29,983 bases of DNA from Phallusia fumigata. Its lineage: Eukaryota > Chordata > Ascidiacea > Phlebobranchia > Ascidiidae. Below, piece by piece: positions 19,199 to 28,847 of this stretch. Location: the NCBI GenBank assembly GCA_008931825.1, contig QXVZ01006278.1:3223-33205 (forward strand), given 5' to 3'. The notes below the pieces were generated by a model. The model ran no database searches. It saw only the letters and a list, made by a program, of their open reading frames with translations, and was not told the DNA's origin. Positions within the stretch are counted from its first letter, which is position 1; the number at the start of each line of letters is the position of its first letter. Made by a program: the position numbers and the translations under genes.

Positions 19199-22100
19199 AG
19201 ATTTGAGTTTGAGAACCACTGTTTAAAAGTTATTCTGAAGTACATACTTAAATCGCAGGTGTAAAAAGCAGCGCCTACAACGTTGGTGTGGTATAAGTAG
19301 ATGGGATAGTGTGTTTGGTATAAGAAGAACGTGTTTTACTAGTTGACACCGTCAACATCAGGTTACTCGTGTGTGGGTTTGTATCGTCAAGTCATCAAAT
19401 GCAAAAAATGAAACGACGGTTCCGCGACTAATTCCCAACCTTATTTGATGTATTTCCCCATTTGTGACTGTGAACCACTGCATTAGGGCCCAACGTAACC
19501 TGGATATTCGCTCGTGGTTGACCACAAAGTTCGGCAAACAAGGCCTTACATACACTTCAAGGCTTCTTACCTTTTGCAATAGTCGTCGAACCAGCTGCCA
19601 AAATTATATCGCAGCCTTTAAAAGTTGATCCCACAAAAGTATTATACGCCACATTTCCTGGATTTATGGTAAAAACAAAAACAAATGATAACCAAGACTA
19701 TATTAAAAATTATTTGCAACCGACAGGTCACTTCTAAAACTAATTGTTTTTACCAGTTGACACCTTGAAAATCAGGTTACTCGTGTGTAAATCTTTAGCT
19801 TTAAACTCCAAACATTACAGTGTTGTTAACACGTACAGAATTTGCAAAAGGTTCAGAAAAATTCGAAGCGAAAGACATTTGATCTACAACCCAAAGTACT
19901 CCTATAAAACTATACACTCTGTTTTGCAACGTTCGTTTACTTAAATGAAAAAAGGACGTTAATTCAATGTTAGTCTTTGATTAATCTTGGTTAAAGCAAA
20001 ATGGTTTGTGACGTCAAGTCATCGAATGTAAAAGACATTGGTCAAAACAAAATCGTTTGGTGCTTTGAAATTTTATAAAGCCTATGCTAAACAAATGTAA
20101 ATATCAGGTGATGGTTGACATTGGCATTCGGTGCGGGATGCGCTTGTTGTCCTAGCGGTCATTTCTTGGTCGCAAAGTAGGCGACGCAATTTGGAAATCT
20201 TGTGTGTCATAAGTAAATATCATACTTTGTGAAGTCCAAGGATGGCAGTAGGGTGCGTACCACGTGCCTCGTTGCAAAGGGCGTGCCATACCACCGGACC
20301 GTACTCTCTACTGTGTATCGTACCGTTCTGTCACCCTTAGTCAAAGCACGTGGTTTAAAGCCAGCTTGTGGTAAAATTTTGAGTGAAAATTGTTTGATCC
20401 TAAGCAAGACCGATGTCCGAATATGGAACAAATTGCGCTCGGAGTTTTTAGTTTTTACTGCTGTTTTCGATTGTCGGGAAAGTAAGAGCTTTCAGGCGAA
20501 AGCTTTTCCACACAAAACGAAAACCACAATTTAAACGACGGTTCCCCAACTAAGCACCAACGTTTGAAACAAAGTGTTAGAAGTTGATTTCGGTGGTTTA
20601 ATAGGGCATGTCCCCACGTAACCAGGATTCGTGGCGGAAGACTAAGTGTTTTTGAGGCTCAAACAAGTAAGTAACATATACATTAAGGCTTCTTACCTTG
20701 TACGTGAATAATCTGAGTAGTTGCCCTGGAGTGTGGAATAGTTGATTCCGACGCGTTCATCACATTTCCTAAATTCGTGGCTAAAAACAAAATCAAGACC
20801 ACTGGCACAAATCCCGCGGGGGGTGACATGTTACAAAATTTTAGGTGGGAATTGCTTCTATTCTTTTTACTTCTATCCCCCTCGAATATTTTTGATTTTA
20901 GTGATTAAAAACAAAAAAAGGGCTTATTTATTTAAATGGGATGAAACGAAAAATAAAAAAATAAAAAACTTAAACAAAGTGGGTTCAAAGCTGGATCGCT
21001 GTGGCATTTAATCGATTTTAGCACTTTTCAAATACTTTTGCAATAGATAAACAATCGCAAACAGTTTTAACAGTGTTTTAAGGCCGTCGAAGTCGAAAGG
21101 TAACACTTTTTGTGACATAAAAATGTGTATTGTGATGTTATAACTTTTTTGACAAAAGTCGTCCTTTTTCACAATAAATCACACACAAAAGTAGTCCCCC
21201 AATAATTTTAATGGATTCACGCCAGTGATCAAGACTGTTAAAAATCATTTGCTACCAACTATTACGTCATTTGACTGTTTACTGCAGTGAATCAACTTTC
21301 TGGAAAAATTGACATTAACTTGGTAACTTACCGACTGGTGGCTCAGTTTCAGGTACAGGCTGCAAAATAAACGTGTTAGATATACTTAAAAACACGAACA
21401 ATTTTAGAACATACCTGGGGTGAAAATAGATTTTTATGAAATTTACTCTCAACGTCAATCATTTTGTCCTTGGAGGTGACAGTAACTTGGAATAGAATGT
21501 CATCATCGGGTTCACTTATTTGTTTTTTACTTTTCAGAAGCAGTGAATAATCTGTGTGTGGCTTTCCGTAAAAATCAGTCATGTCCATTGCTGTTTCTTC
21601 GCACTCAATCCATTGCGGATATTTTGCTATTTCAAGTGTCGCCGTTTCGCACTTAGAACTGAAAACAAAACAAACGCAACAAGGATAGGTTAGTAAAAGT
21701 GCAATCCCACGTTATGTAAAATTAGATGCACAGAAAAAAACTTGCAATAACAAAAACCGTTTGTTCGCTGCAAGTTATATTTATTACCTGGTCCAAAATG
21801 AATTTGAAGAAAGTTCGATTCTTCCTTTTTCCGAGCTTGTCCAACCAATACCAGCCAAGTTATCGAATATTGAAACATACATTATTCGAGTTTTGTCGTC
21901 TTCCATTTCCGATTGAAATTCACACTTTAAACTCTTGTATTTGCTCCACAAATTGGTAATCCACTTAACAGGATTAGCTTCAAACCTAAAATGCAACCAC
22001 AAATTTTATCAATGCTGCAGCAGGGTTTAAACCAATGTCTTGCCATGTAAAATGGGCGGTTTTAAACTGAAGTTGCATTTGGTTCTGGTATAAAACGGAT

Positions 22101-25100
22101 TCAACATCATTCCATTCCAAACCATCTTTACTGTTTTTCACCTGTTTTTTGAGTCAAAAAAGAGCAATCTTATGGTTTGAACAATGTCACTGATATATAT
22201 ATATATATATATTACCACAATCGTTTGTTCAACTTCTGAAGTAAAGCAAGTGGGTAAAGTGATGAAAATGGCTTTCTTAAACTGCAAATGGTGTGGTTCA
22301 CATTTGAGCTTTGGTGTGAACTGGCTCTGGAGAATTTTCTTGAAAAATGATACAGGAACTTTAATTTTTATAGTTATGTCAATTAACATTTTCGCTACAT
22401 CCTTGTTTAATTTCATTTGCAACCACACAGTTTATAAATTTTCCATATTCTTCAGCTCAGATGCATTGGCGGGTAGTTACTTCCGGCCATTTTTCGGGTG
22501 ACATAATTTCAGCAAACATTTTTGCAGTATTTTTCAAATTAAAAATTTAGGTTACCTTAGATTTTAATTGCTGTCAACAACTTTTACCGTTTCATTTTCC
22601 TCGTCCATGTTAGGTCGCTTTCCATAGTAAGAAGTGAGTTTGATTGTTGTTGGCTGATCCAAAGTGTCTTGTGGAATTTCAACAATACATCCGCCGACTG
22701 TAAGTGTGGCCCCTTCTGATCCCACAACTGATGACGTAGTGTTGATAAACTCGTAATTATCCTGGTTAAGAAATAAAATTAAACCATTTACACTGCTGGT
22801 AAAGCCGAGTGTTTTAGGAATGTATCAATGTTAATTTAACTTGGCATTTGTAATTAATTAAAAAATCTTACTCGATCTTTAAGTTTTTGTAGTGTAGGTT
22901 CCACAGCTTTCCTCGCCTTTGGGGACAAATCGATCGACCAGAAACTCGACTCGTATTTTTTAATATTATACAAACAACCAGCAATCTGTGTTACATACTG
23001 ATCGCCAATATCGTTTCCTTTCAAAACTATTTCTTCCATCTGCAATAAAGATAACAACAGAGTTCTGTTTATATTTAACCAGCACTTGGCTTAAATTTGC
23101 TGTGACGCAACCATGGTTTTATATCATTGTTCAGTGTAATTTCTTATTTTCCACTACTGCGTTGTAAATATGATTTTCGATTTTGTAAACAAAGTTTCAA
23201 GTAATTCGTGATCAGAAAAGGTGTGTTACTGTTTTTGATTTCTTTGCATTCCGACTCGCAGGCATTATATTCCACTTGCAAAAGATTTTACGCATTGCTT
23301 TGGTTCTTACCGAATATGGTCTGCGCTTGATAGCTGAAAATAGCTCTTTACCGCCATCACTGGTAAATCCACACTGAGTAAGATCAAGTTTATCAACATT
23401 TTTCAAGCACTTTATCACATGCTTTTCCACGTCATCACACAGTTGATTGTGAGCGAGCGACAGCAGCTTCATCTGCGCAAATAAGTCAAAGTTTGTTGCT
23501 GTTTTAGTATTACCGCATTTAGGCTTTGTTAACCATATGTACAACAAAGTTTGTGTACCAAAAGGATTTGAAAAATTGGGTGGTAATATGAAGTTGCACT
23601 AGGTGCAAGTCGCGTTGTTTGTTATTCACGCCGATTTACTTAGACGTCATATTGTCATTGTGATGTCACAAGTTTAACACATCAGCTACAAAGGTCAAGG
23701 TGTGAAGAATGCCAGCAATGGTTTCATGCTCTAAATAATTTTAAAACTTTGTTATGCTATTGTTCCGTTTTGCTTTGTTTTTAACTCGACAACTAGTACG
23801 TTTTGTGCGAAACAATGTTGTTTTGGAATTCAATAGAAAACTAGAGAGGTGGCGTTCTCCATATTTTCATTTCACATACACTACCACCTCAAAATGATGT
23901 TCGGGGGATATACCATTTTCTTTATTACATTGGATATATTTTTAATACCCACATTACATTGGGTCCCTTACTCCCTTGGCATTTTATAACATGATTGTTT
24001 CTGCTAGCATAAACATATGGGTCCCCACACACATGCAATTTCTGAATAGTAGTGATGTTTTTAGAACGTGATCAGTTTAAAAATCAGTTTTACAAATTTA
24101 AAAGTAAAGATTTCCATTTATAATTTAACTAAATCATTTTCTACATCATGTCAATTTCAATCTCAATGTCCAAAGCATGAACTAAACCCCACAGTTACAC
24201 TAATCAATAGTTTGACCTGCAGTGACCTTTGGTCAGGCCGTAGTAAACTACAAACTCTAAACGACCCTTTCCAACGTGGTTTTAGCAATGCGCTACAAAT
24301 CCAACAACATTGCGCTTTTTGACCTACCAAATATAAGCTTACATGCTACTCTACAAGAGAGTGCAACTGTAAGTTAAAAATTGGTGGGAAAACAAAAACT
24401 AAAGATTTCCACATATATTCTAAAAAATCATTTTTTACATGATGCCAATTACAATCTCATTGTAAACAGCACAATTTAAACCCCACAGCCCCACAACCAA
24501 TAGTTTGACCTACAGTGACCTTTAGCCGAGCCGCAACAAACTCCTAACGAATCTCTTCAGCGCGGTTTCGGTAATGCGCTATAAATTCAACAACAACAAC
24601 ATTACGCTTCTTGACCAACTAACCATGCGCTTACGTGCTTTTGTACAACAGAGTAGAAAGCAAAGTTATTGTAATGTATCACCTTTACAACGTTATCTAG
24701 CAGACGCATTTCTTTACGCTACGCAATCACCTAAACCAGTGATGTAATATAAACAGCTGAGCTTCGTCCGTCATAAAACAAGACAATTAAAATGAAACGC
24801 CCGCCTGGCCGCACCCTATGAACGCCCGTTTATGTGTGAAGTAGCAGACTGTGACCAACCGCTGAGCGTTGCGCCGCTTGAGTCGTAAAATCGTCAATCA
24901 CTCCCTCGCGTCAGGTCGTTTTGCATTTGGGGCAAAACAGCCAGCTGTTATACACGTATTTGTGGCTGCAAGGGTAAATACTTAACCGATCAGGCTAAAA
25001 TTTTAAACAACGTATAAGAAGCACCCTACATATCTACGTCCTAATTTTCAATACATTTGGATTAGTATGTCTGAAGTAAAGGGCATGTAAACAAAAAACT

Positions 25101-28100
25101 AAATATTTGGGGTTAAAAAGGTAAAAAAATTGGTGAATCCAAATAAAAGTCACAAAATACATTACAATACATTGCACTGTACCAGCTATCAAAATAGAAA
25201 ACTTCTAGGTAACTTACTTTGCTAAATATTGCCGTTTTAAAATTTTTACATTTTTGGGGCCTGTGGGTGAACCAATGGGTGAATTGGGGTAAAAAGTTGA
25301 CAGTGCACAACTTCAGATACACATCTATCATGTGTGAAAATTTGAAGAAATTTGGACGACTCCTTCATGACTAAAACGTGGGAACAAACTCGCGTTAGAC
25401 AGAAAAAAAGAAAAAAAAACAGAGTAAAAACAATATGTGTCCCCTTCGTGAAAGGGGACCCATAACTATAAGTTACAAGTGGAACCTAAAGTAGTTTGTA
25501 CAGAACACAAATTAACATTCGCACATTAACATTCGGCCCCTAAAATTACTCCTAGTTCAATTTTTGGCTATTGAGGTACGGCAATCCATCCCTGACAAAA
25601 AGTGAACATGACGTATAACACTTTGAGATTTAAAGGGCTTTTTGTAAATGTTTGTTATTTCAAAATAGGTTACGCAGTAGTCTGTTCCAAAAAAAACACA
25701 ACGACGGCGTTTGGTAAAAACGCAAAAACTTAAAATTGAACAGATTTCTTACCCGGGACGCTACCTGTGCGGACATTTTGATCAGCACAAGTGCATGGAT
25801 GACACGACCAAGACTTAGCGCACCAAGCGAAAGTAGAAAACTACGTGGAGATCTCACGTGACGCAATTACCGCAATTACGACGCAACCCGCTTGAAAACC
25901 GCTGAACAAAATTCTACACAAAAGAGAATAACATCGAAAATATTAAATTTTTTACCGGCTTCCTAAGCTTTAGCACTTTCTTGCACAGTTTTTTGACACC
26001 TTTACTCCCGATCTTACATCTCCGCAGCACCAGCTCTTCAATATTATGAAGCCAACGAGCCAGTGAAGCAGCACGAGAATCACCAATGTCGTTGTCGGAG
26101 AGGTCGAGGGTGCTTTACAAAGTTAAAAAAACAGTATTTTTATTGTTGTTTTATTACAATGCAGTGTGTCATTCTGTCAAAATCAACGTAAGACTTGGAT
26201 TCGATGGTCTAAATTCGAACCAACTAATCTGGAATAGCCAGCTATTCTACTTTGAACATCCCAAGGTACCACACACATTAATTGCCCGTCAAAAAATATT
26301 TTGGTTTTTGATGCTTCTGTTTAAAAAAAAAATTGTGTAGTTACGCTACGTGTTGCAGAGGTCATATTTGGCCTCTAAAAAAACGCTTTGTATGTTTTCG
26401 CAGATACCCAGGCAACTGTGGGCTTGCAAACGCAAAACACGTGTTTGTGATGTCACAAGGTCACTTATAGGTTTGTATACCTTTGCAGTCACAGTTAAGT
26501 TACATATTAGTGCACTGTCCGCTGTTTAAACTAGAGAGGTGGCGTTCTCCATACTTTCATTCCACATACACTACCACCTCACAATGATGTTCTCCACATA
26601 TGCCATTTCTTTTCTTACATTGGATATATTTTCCGCATTATGTTGGGTCCCTAATTCCCTTGGCATTTTATGGGGGGGGGGGGGGGGGGGGGGGAAACAT
26701 ATGGGTCCCCACACACATGCAATTACTGAATAGTAGTGATGTTTTTAGTACATGATCGGTTTAAGAATCAGTTTTACAAATGTAAACAAAGAGTAAAGAT
26801 TTCCATATATTATATATTTTTTACGTCCTGTTAATTTCAATCTCAATGTCTAAAGCATGAATTAAACCCCACAGTCACTCTAAATAATAGTTTGACCTGC
26901 AGTGACCTTTTGCCGAGCCGTAGTAAACCGAAAACTCCAAATGACCCCTTCCAACGCGGTTTCAGCAACGCGCTGTAAACCCAACAACAACAGCGAAGTT
27001 ATTGTAACGTGATATCTTTTACACCGTTATTTAGCAAACGCATCCCAGTTAACACTACGCAATCACGTAAAGCAGTGGTGGAAGGGGACCCATAATTACC
27101 GGTGTGTATCACCAAGTGGTTTATCTAATGTTCAGTTTACAAACCACAACAATACCGGTGTCGCTCTGCGTTGAATAACGAAGAAAAGATTCTCGATGTC
27201 AACTGAGAGGAGAGATGATTCAGAAGATGATCTGCTAAGGTTGAGTAGGGAAGGCACAGACGAAGCAAACCCAGGATCATTTGACTCATGAGCCCAGCTG
27301 CAAACCCGCTTGATTTCTTCTTTGCTGAGGTTTGGTTTTGACTGGACCAATTTCTGGAGCAAGGATTTTTTTTGCTTCCAATCTTCACAGGAACTTTCAG
27401 AGACAAGTGATGTAAGTTCTCTGAAAACCGAAGGTTCGCAAATCCCGAAAGCAAACTTGGAAACAACTTCCCATCTGTCGTCTTCAAGTTGCTTGTAGAC
27501 TTCCACAAACTCGTCAGGGGGCATGATTACCATCAGGTAGAAAGCCACAAAAAACTCCTGCCAGATGAAGTTAGAAAAATATCGAACTTTGTCAACACCC
27601 AATATCGTCAGATTGAGATTGACTTGCTTTGTGACCGACGTGTTTGTAAATGCATCGGCTGTGGATTCCTTGATACCAGCATCAAAGAATGCCTTGTCCT
27701 TGAATAAAATCTTCTTGTTTTGAAATCCATCCCAGGCAAATTTCGCCAGCTTGTCCAGTTTATGATCTTCGTACTTTAGATGTTTGGTTCTTAAATATTT
27801 CGAACAAGTGAAAGCGAGGACACGAGTAAGTGAAACAAAGTGAATATTTTCATCGTCATTTATCAGATAGATGAGTGTCAAAATAAAATTGACAGGAACA
27901 TAACAGTATGAAAATACATAGGGGTTTTGCACAAGCTTCTGTTGTATATCGCCGTATTTGCCTCCACAAATCTGGCGTCCAAGTTCATCTTGTGATGTCT
28001 CGGTCAATCCGAGTATTTGAACAATAAACTTGGGTCGGTGTGAAGAATTGAGTTCGTACAGTTGAGCTGGTCGTGATGTGAAAATCTTTCGAGCCCGTGG

Positions 28101-28847
28101 AAGCAAGTTTCCTCCCGCTAAATGCTTCAGGTAGTTTTCCGCCTTGGACTTAGAACTTAGTTGGGGGCGACGGACTTGTGTGGAAAATGATTCAAAGGCT
28201 GCTTCGTCCAAACCATCGAAGATTAATACAACATTCGGATCATTGCGGATTACGCGAATTATATTTGTTTCTTCTTTTGTGTAAACCCACTCAATCGACA
28301 TGGCGGAGAGAAGAAACTGAAGAAGTGTCATCTCCTTTTCGAAGTCCATCTCTTTTATTACGATGTAGAAGAAGAAGGAAGTCTCTCCGAACAAGTCACC
28401 CCTTAAAGGTTGCTTGGCCCACTTTTTGGATGAAGTTGTCTTTCCTATTCCAGCTTGTCCAACCACTCCGACCACGTTTCCATGTTTTTCCACGTAATCT
28501 TGTTTTGCTTTCACTTGATCCTGACTGTACTTTCGATCCGCTTCTAGCTGTGCTTCTTCTTTTGCACGAGCAAACATTTCTTTACAGGTGATGTCACCTT
28601 CTGGTCGGTCGTAAACCTTTGCAAGCTCGTCTCTACAGTGATAATGCCCTTCTGCTTGAAACTCGTCGTCAATTCGCTGCGGTTTGCTGATTATGGAAAG
28701 GTTGACGGGTGTTATTGGTCGGTTGGCCAAGTCTGCAAGTGTCGATAACTCACTGGCGATTTCGTCAACTCTTCTGTTAAGCAACGACTGTAGGTTTTCT
28801 GCTGATAAAGTTTCATCATTGGAATCATGTGGTGCGGGCGAAAACAT
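18182..28847 (-). CDS. NLR-B: NACHT-LRR-ZU5-UPA receptor (NLRP1/PIDD-like layout)
   Basis: Reconstructed from 14 reverse-strand exons: 28847-27132 (NACHT), 26112-25956, 23472-23311, 23039-22872 (LRR), 22761-22588, 22338-22216, 22141-22044 (ZU5), 21985-21788, 21658-21415 (UPA), 21359-21332, 20780-20697, 19657-19571, 18339-18182. Every junction from 25956 onward agrees in phase and stays open, giving roughly 1,100 residues. NACHT has Walker A and B; ZU5 shows the usual EGATLTVGG and CEPHHLQFKKAI patterns and ends AHF-TW, the self-cleavage position of PIDD and NLRP1. In those proteins the freed C-terminal part is the signalling fragment. Joining the LRR part to the NACHT exon rests on NLR-A, which has the same NACHT plus three LRR exons. 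Uncertain points: the first junction, and whether two transcripts exist. The 13 coordinate pairs listed are those I could place. Confidence 0.6.
19571..19657 (-). CDS. NLR-B mini-exon T (phase 1-1)
   Basis: Acceptor ccataaatccag, then 29 codons GNVAYNTFVGSTFKGCDI then ILAAGSTTIAK, donor gtaaga. It is rich in Gly, Asn, Ser, Thr and beta-branched residues. Phase 1 at both ends means it can be skipped or duplicated without a frameshift. Confidence 0.5.
20697..20780 (-). CDS. NLR-B mini-exon M (phase 1-1)
   Basis: Acceptor ttttgtttttag (20780) or a second AG 12 bases in (20768). It encodes GNVMNASESTIPHSRATTQ then IIHVQ, donor gtaaga. Exon and flanks are duplicated from, or to, mini-exon T; the shared donor flank is gtaagaagcctt. 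Confidence 0.5.
21332..21359 (-). CDS. NLR-B 28-base proline-rich microexon
   Basis: Acceptor ttattttgcag, then PVPETEPPV plus one base, then a perfect gtaagt. It is a linker between UPA and the C-terminal exons and switches the frame to phase 1. Confidence 0.55.
21415..21658 (-). CDS. NLR-B UPA exon 2
   Basis: Acceptor tttgttttgttttcag; the first base completes Ser. It runs SKCETATLEIAKYPQW, DYSLLLKSKKQISEPDDD, ILFQVTVTSKD, ending FSPQ before gtatgt. ZU5 plus UPA sum to about 278 residues, close to FIIND size. Confidence 0.6.
21788..21985 (-). CDS. NLR-B UPA exon 1
   Basis: Acceptor tgcattttag, phase 2, then FEANPVKWITNLW, LKCEFQSEMEDDKTRIMYVS, IFDNLAGIGWTSSEKG. The pattern hydrophobic-x-C-x-F...M-x-D-x(3-5)-I-x-V fits the start of UPA. 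Donor gtaata in phase 2. Confidence 0.6.
22044..22141 (-). CDS. NLR-B ZU5 exon 3, with cleavage-type HFT and GC donor
   Basis: Acceptor actcaaaaaacag, then 32 codons plus two bases: SKDGLEWNDVES, LQFKTAHFT(W). This is the last ZU5 strand; His-Phe-Thr-Trp occupies the HFSW autoproteolysis position of PIDD. The only exit that keeps the frame is acatg|gcaaga, a GC donor in phase 2, which restores Trp with the next exon. Confidence 0.65.
22216..22338 (-). CDS. NLR-B ZU5 exon 2
   Basis: Acceptor gtatcatttttcaag, then 41 codons with FTPKLKCEPHHLQFKKAIFI, TLPTCF. The family pattern is 'S..v.cePhGl.F.kPV.l.iPhC', and the Cys-Glu-Pro-His and Leu-Pro-x-Cys positions fit. Donor gtaata lies next to an (AT)n tract (22193-22212). 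A second acceptor 12 bases in keeps the same phase. Confidence 0.7.
22588..22761 (-). CDS. NLR-B ZU5 exon 1
   Basis: Acceptor tttcttaaccag, then 58 codons: SSVVGSEGATLTVGGCIVEI, then PQDTLDQPTTIKLTSYYG. This is the N-terminal ZU5 pattern (glycine turn, buried strand, IP-x-D/A-L turn). Donor gtaaaa after NET; phase 0. Confidence 0.7.
22872..23039 (-). CDS. NLR-B LRR exon 3
   Basis: Acceptor tctttattgcag, then 56 codons (MEEIVLKGNDIGDQ..., ending LQKLKDR) before gtaaga. Without splicing it would stop four codons later (RFFN). It corresponds to the terminal exon of NLR-A. Confidence 0.7.
23311..23472 (-). CDS. NLR-B LRR exon 2
   Basis: Acceptor tttgcgcag, then 54 codons (MKLLSLAHNQLCDD..., LDLTQCGFTSDGG...), ending RRPYS before gtaaga. 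Phase 0, same length as NLR-A exon 3. The first Met is internal. Confidence 0.75.
23843..25462 (+). repeat. Unclassified repeat, copy 1 (long)
   Basis: It starts actagagaggtggcg, with a short inverted gaggtgg/ccacctc hairpin shared by all three copies, and appears to end aaaggggaccca (25451-25462). Inside, about 24090-24370 and 24390-24660 are tandem repeats of each other (agtttgacctgcagtgacct, acaagagagtgcaac types). Near 25439-25459 gtcccctt/aaggggac forms an 8-bp stem. No protein is encoded. It lies in the long NLR-B intron. Confidence 0.6.
25956..26112 (-). CDS. NLR-B LRR exon 1
   Basis: Acceptor tttttaactttgtaaag, then one base and 52 codons: TLDLSDNDIGDSRAASLARW, then LHNIEELVLRRCKIGSKG, ending LRKP before gtaaaa. 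It matches NLR-A exon 2 residue for residue in length, but the acceptor leaves one extra base (phase 2 instead of 0). Confidence 0.7.
26113..26530. other. NLR-B intron sequence between LRR exon 1 and repeat copy 2
   Basis: The forward 84-codon frame at 26086-26340 partly overlaps the LRR exon in antisense and has no support. No additional LRR or linker exon that would fix the phase problem is visible. Confidence 0.4.
26531..27092 (+). repeat. Unclassified repeat, copy 2 (short, with G run)
   Basis: It has the same start and the same interior blocks as copies 1 and 3 (catatgggtccccacacaca, ctgaatagtagtgatg, gtttgacctgcagtgacct) and the same apparent end (aaggggaccca), but lacks the middle-right part of copy 1. 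It is next to the 3' end of the NLR-B NACHT exon. Confidence 0.65.
26672..26694 (+). repeat. Run of 23 G
   Basis: Twenty-three consecutive G in repeat copy 2, replacing the gctagcat-containing tract of copy 1. It is strikingly unlike the surrounding AT-rich DNA. It could fold as a G-quadruplex or be a sequencing artefact. Confidence 0.9.
27132..28847 (-). CDS. NLR-B NACHT exon
   Basis: A 571-codon frame. Residues 1-70 are polar, without a recognisable CARD, PYD or death domain. Walker A is GQAGIGKTT (130-138) and Walker B VVLIFDGLDE (206-215), both intact, followed by the sensor-like KIFTSRPAQL and the winged-helix/HD2 region (YVPVN, IWQEFF, RWEVVSKFAFGICE, VCSWAHES). The ATG at 28847 is preceded three codons upstream by an in-frame TGA, which supports this start. 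The true 3' end is a splice donor before the stop: gtaaac after 27141 (phase 0) or gtttgt after 27145 (phase 2). It is about 25-30 residues shorter than NLR-A at this end, and a repeat copy begins about 50 bases further on. Confidence 0.85.
   Translation of the reverse strand: MFSPAPHDSNDETLSAENLQSLLNRRVDEIASELSTLADLANRPITPVNLSIISKPQRIDDEFQAEGHYHCRDELAKVYDRPEGDITCKEMFARAKEEAQLEADRKYSQDQVKAKQDYVEKHGNVVGVVGQAGIGKTTSSKKWAKQPLRGDLFGETSFFFYIVIKEMDFEKEMTLLQFLLSAMSIEWVYTKEETNIIRVIRNDPNVVLIFDGLDEAAFESFSTQVRRPQLSSKSKAENYLKHLAGGNLLPRARKIFTSRPAQLYELNSSHRPKFIVQILGLTETSQDELGRQICGGKYGDIQQKLVQNPYVFSYCYVPVNFILTLIYLINDDENIHFVSLTRVLAFTCSKYLRTKHLKYEDHKLDKLAKFAWDGFQNKKILFKDKAFFDAGIKESTADAFTNTSVTKQVNLNLTILGVDKVRYFSNFIWQEFFVAFYLMVIMPPDEFVEVYKQLEDDRWEVVSKFAFGICEPSVFRELTSLVSESSCEDWKQKKSLLQKLVQSKPNLSKEEIKRVCSWAHESNDPGFASSVPSLLNLSRSSSESSLLSVDIENLFFVIQRRATPVLLWFVN

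Larger units (their letters stand above)
19366..20790. repeat. Diverged duplication carrying mini-exons T and M
   Basis: Segments about 19366-19671 and 20516-20790 share aaacgacggttcc, cacgtaacc/caacgtaacc, aaggcttcttacc and cacatttcct in order. A third partial piece (gacaccttgaaaatcaggtt, 19757-; gtcaagtcatcgaatg, 20013-) repeats 19340-19400. Exon duplication by local tandem copying is the simplest reading. Confidence 0.6.

Noticed and set aside
22193..22212. (AT)n tract as a regulatory element
   Set aside because: A simple repeat next to a donor; no evidence for a function beyond possible length variation.
28178..28591. 137-codon forward frame
   Set aside because: Antisense shadow of the NLR-B NACHT exon containing Walker A and B.
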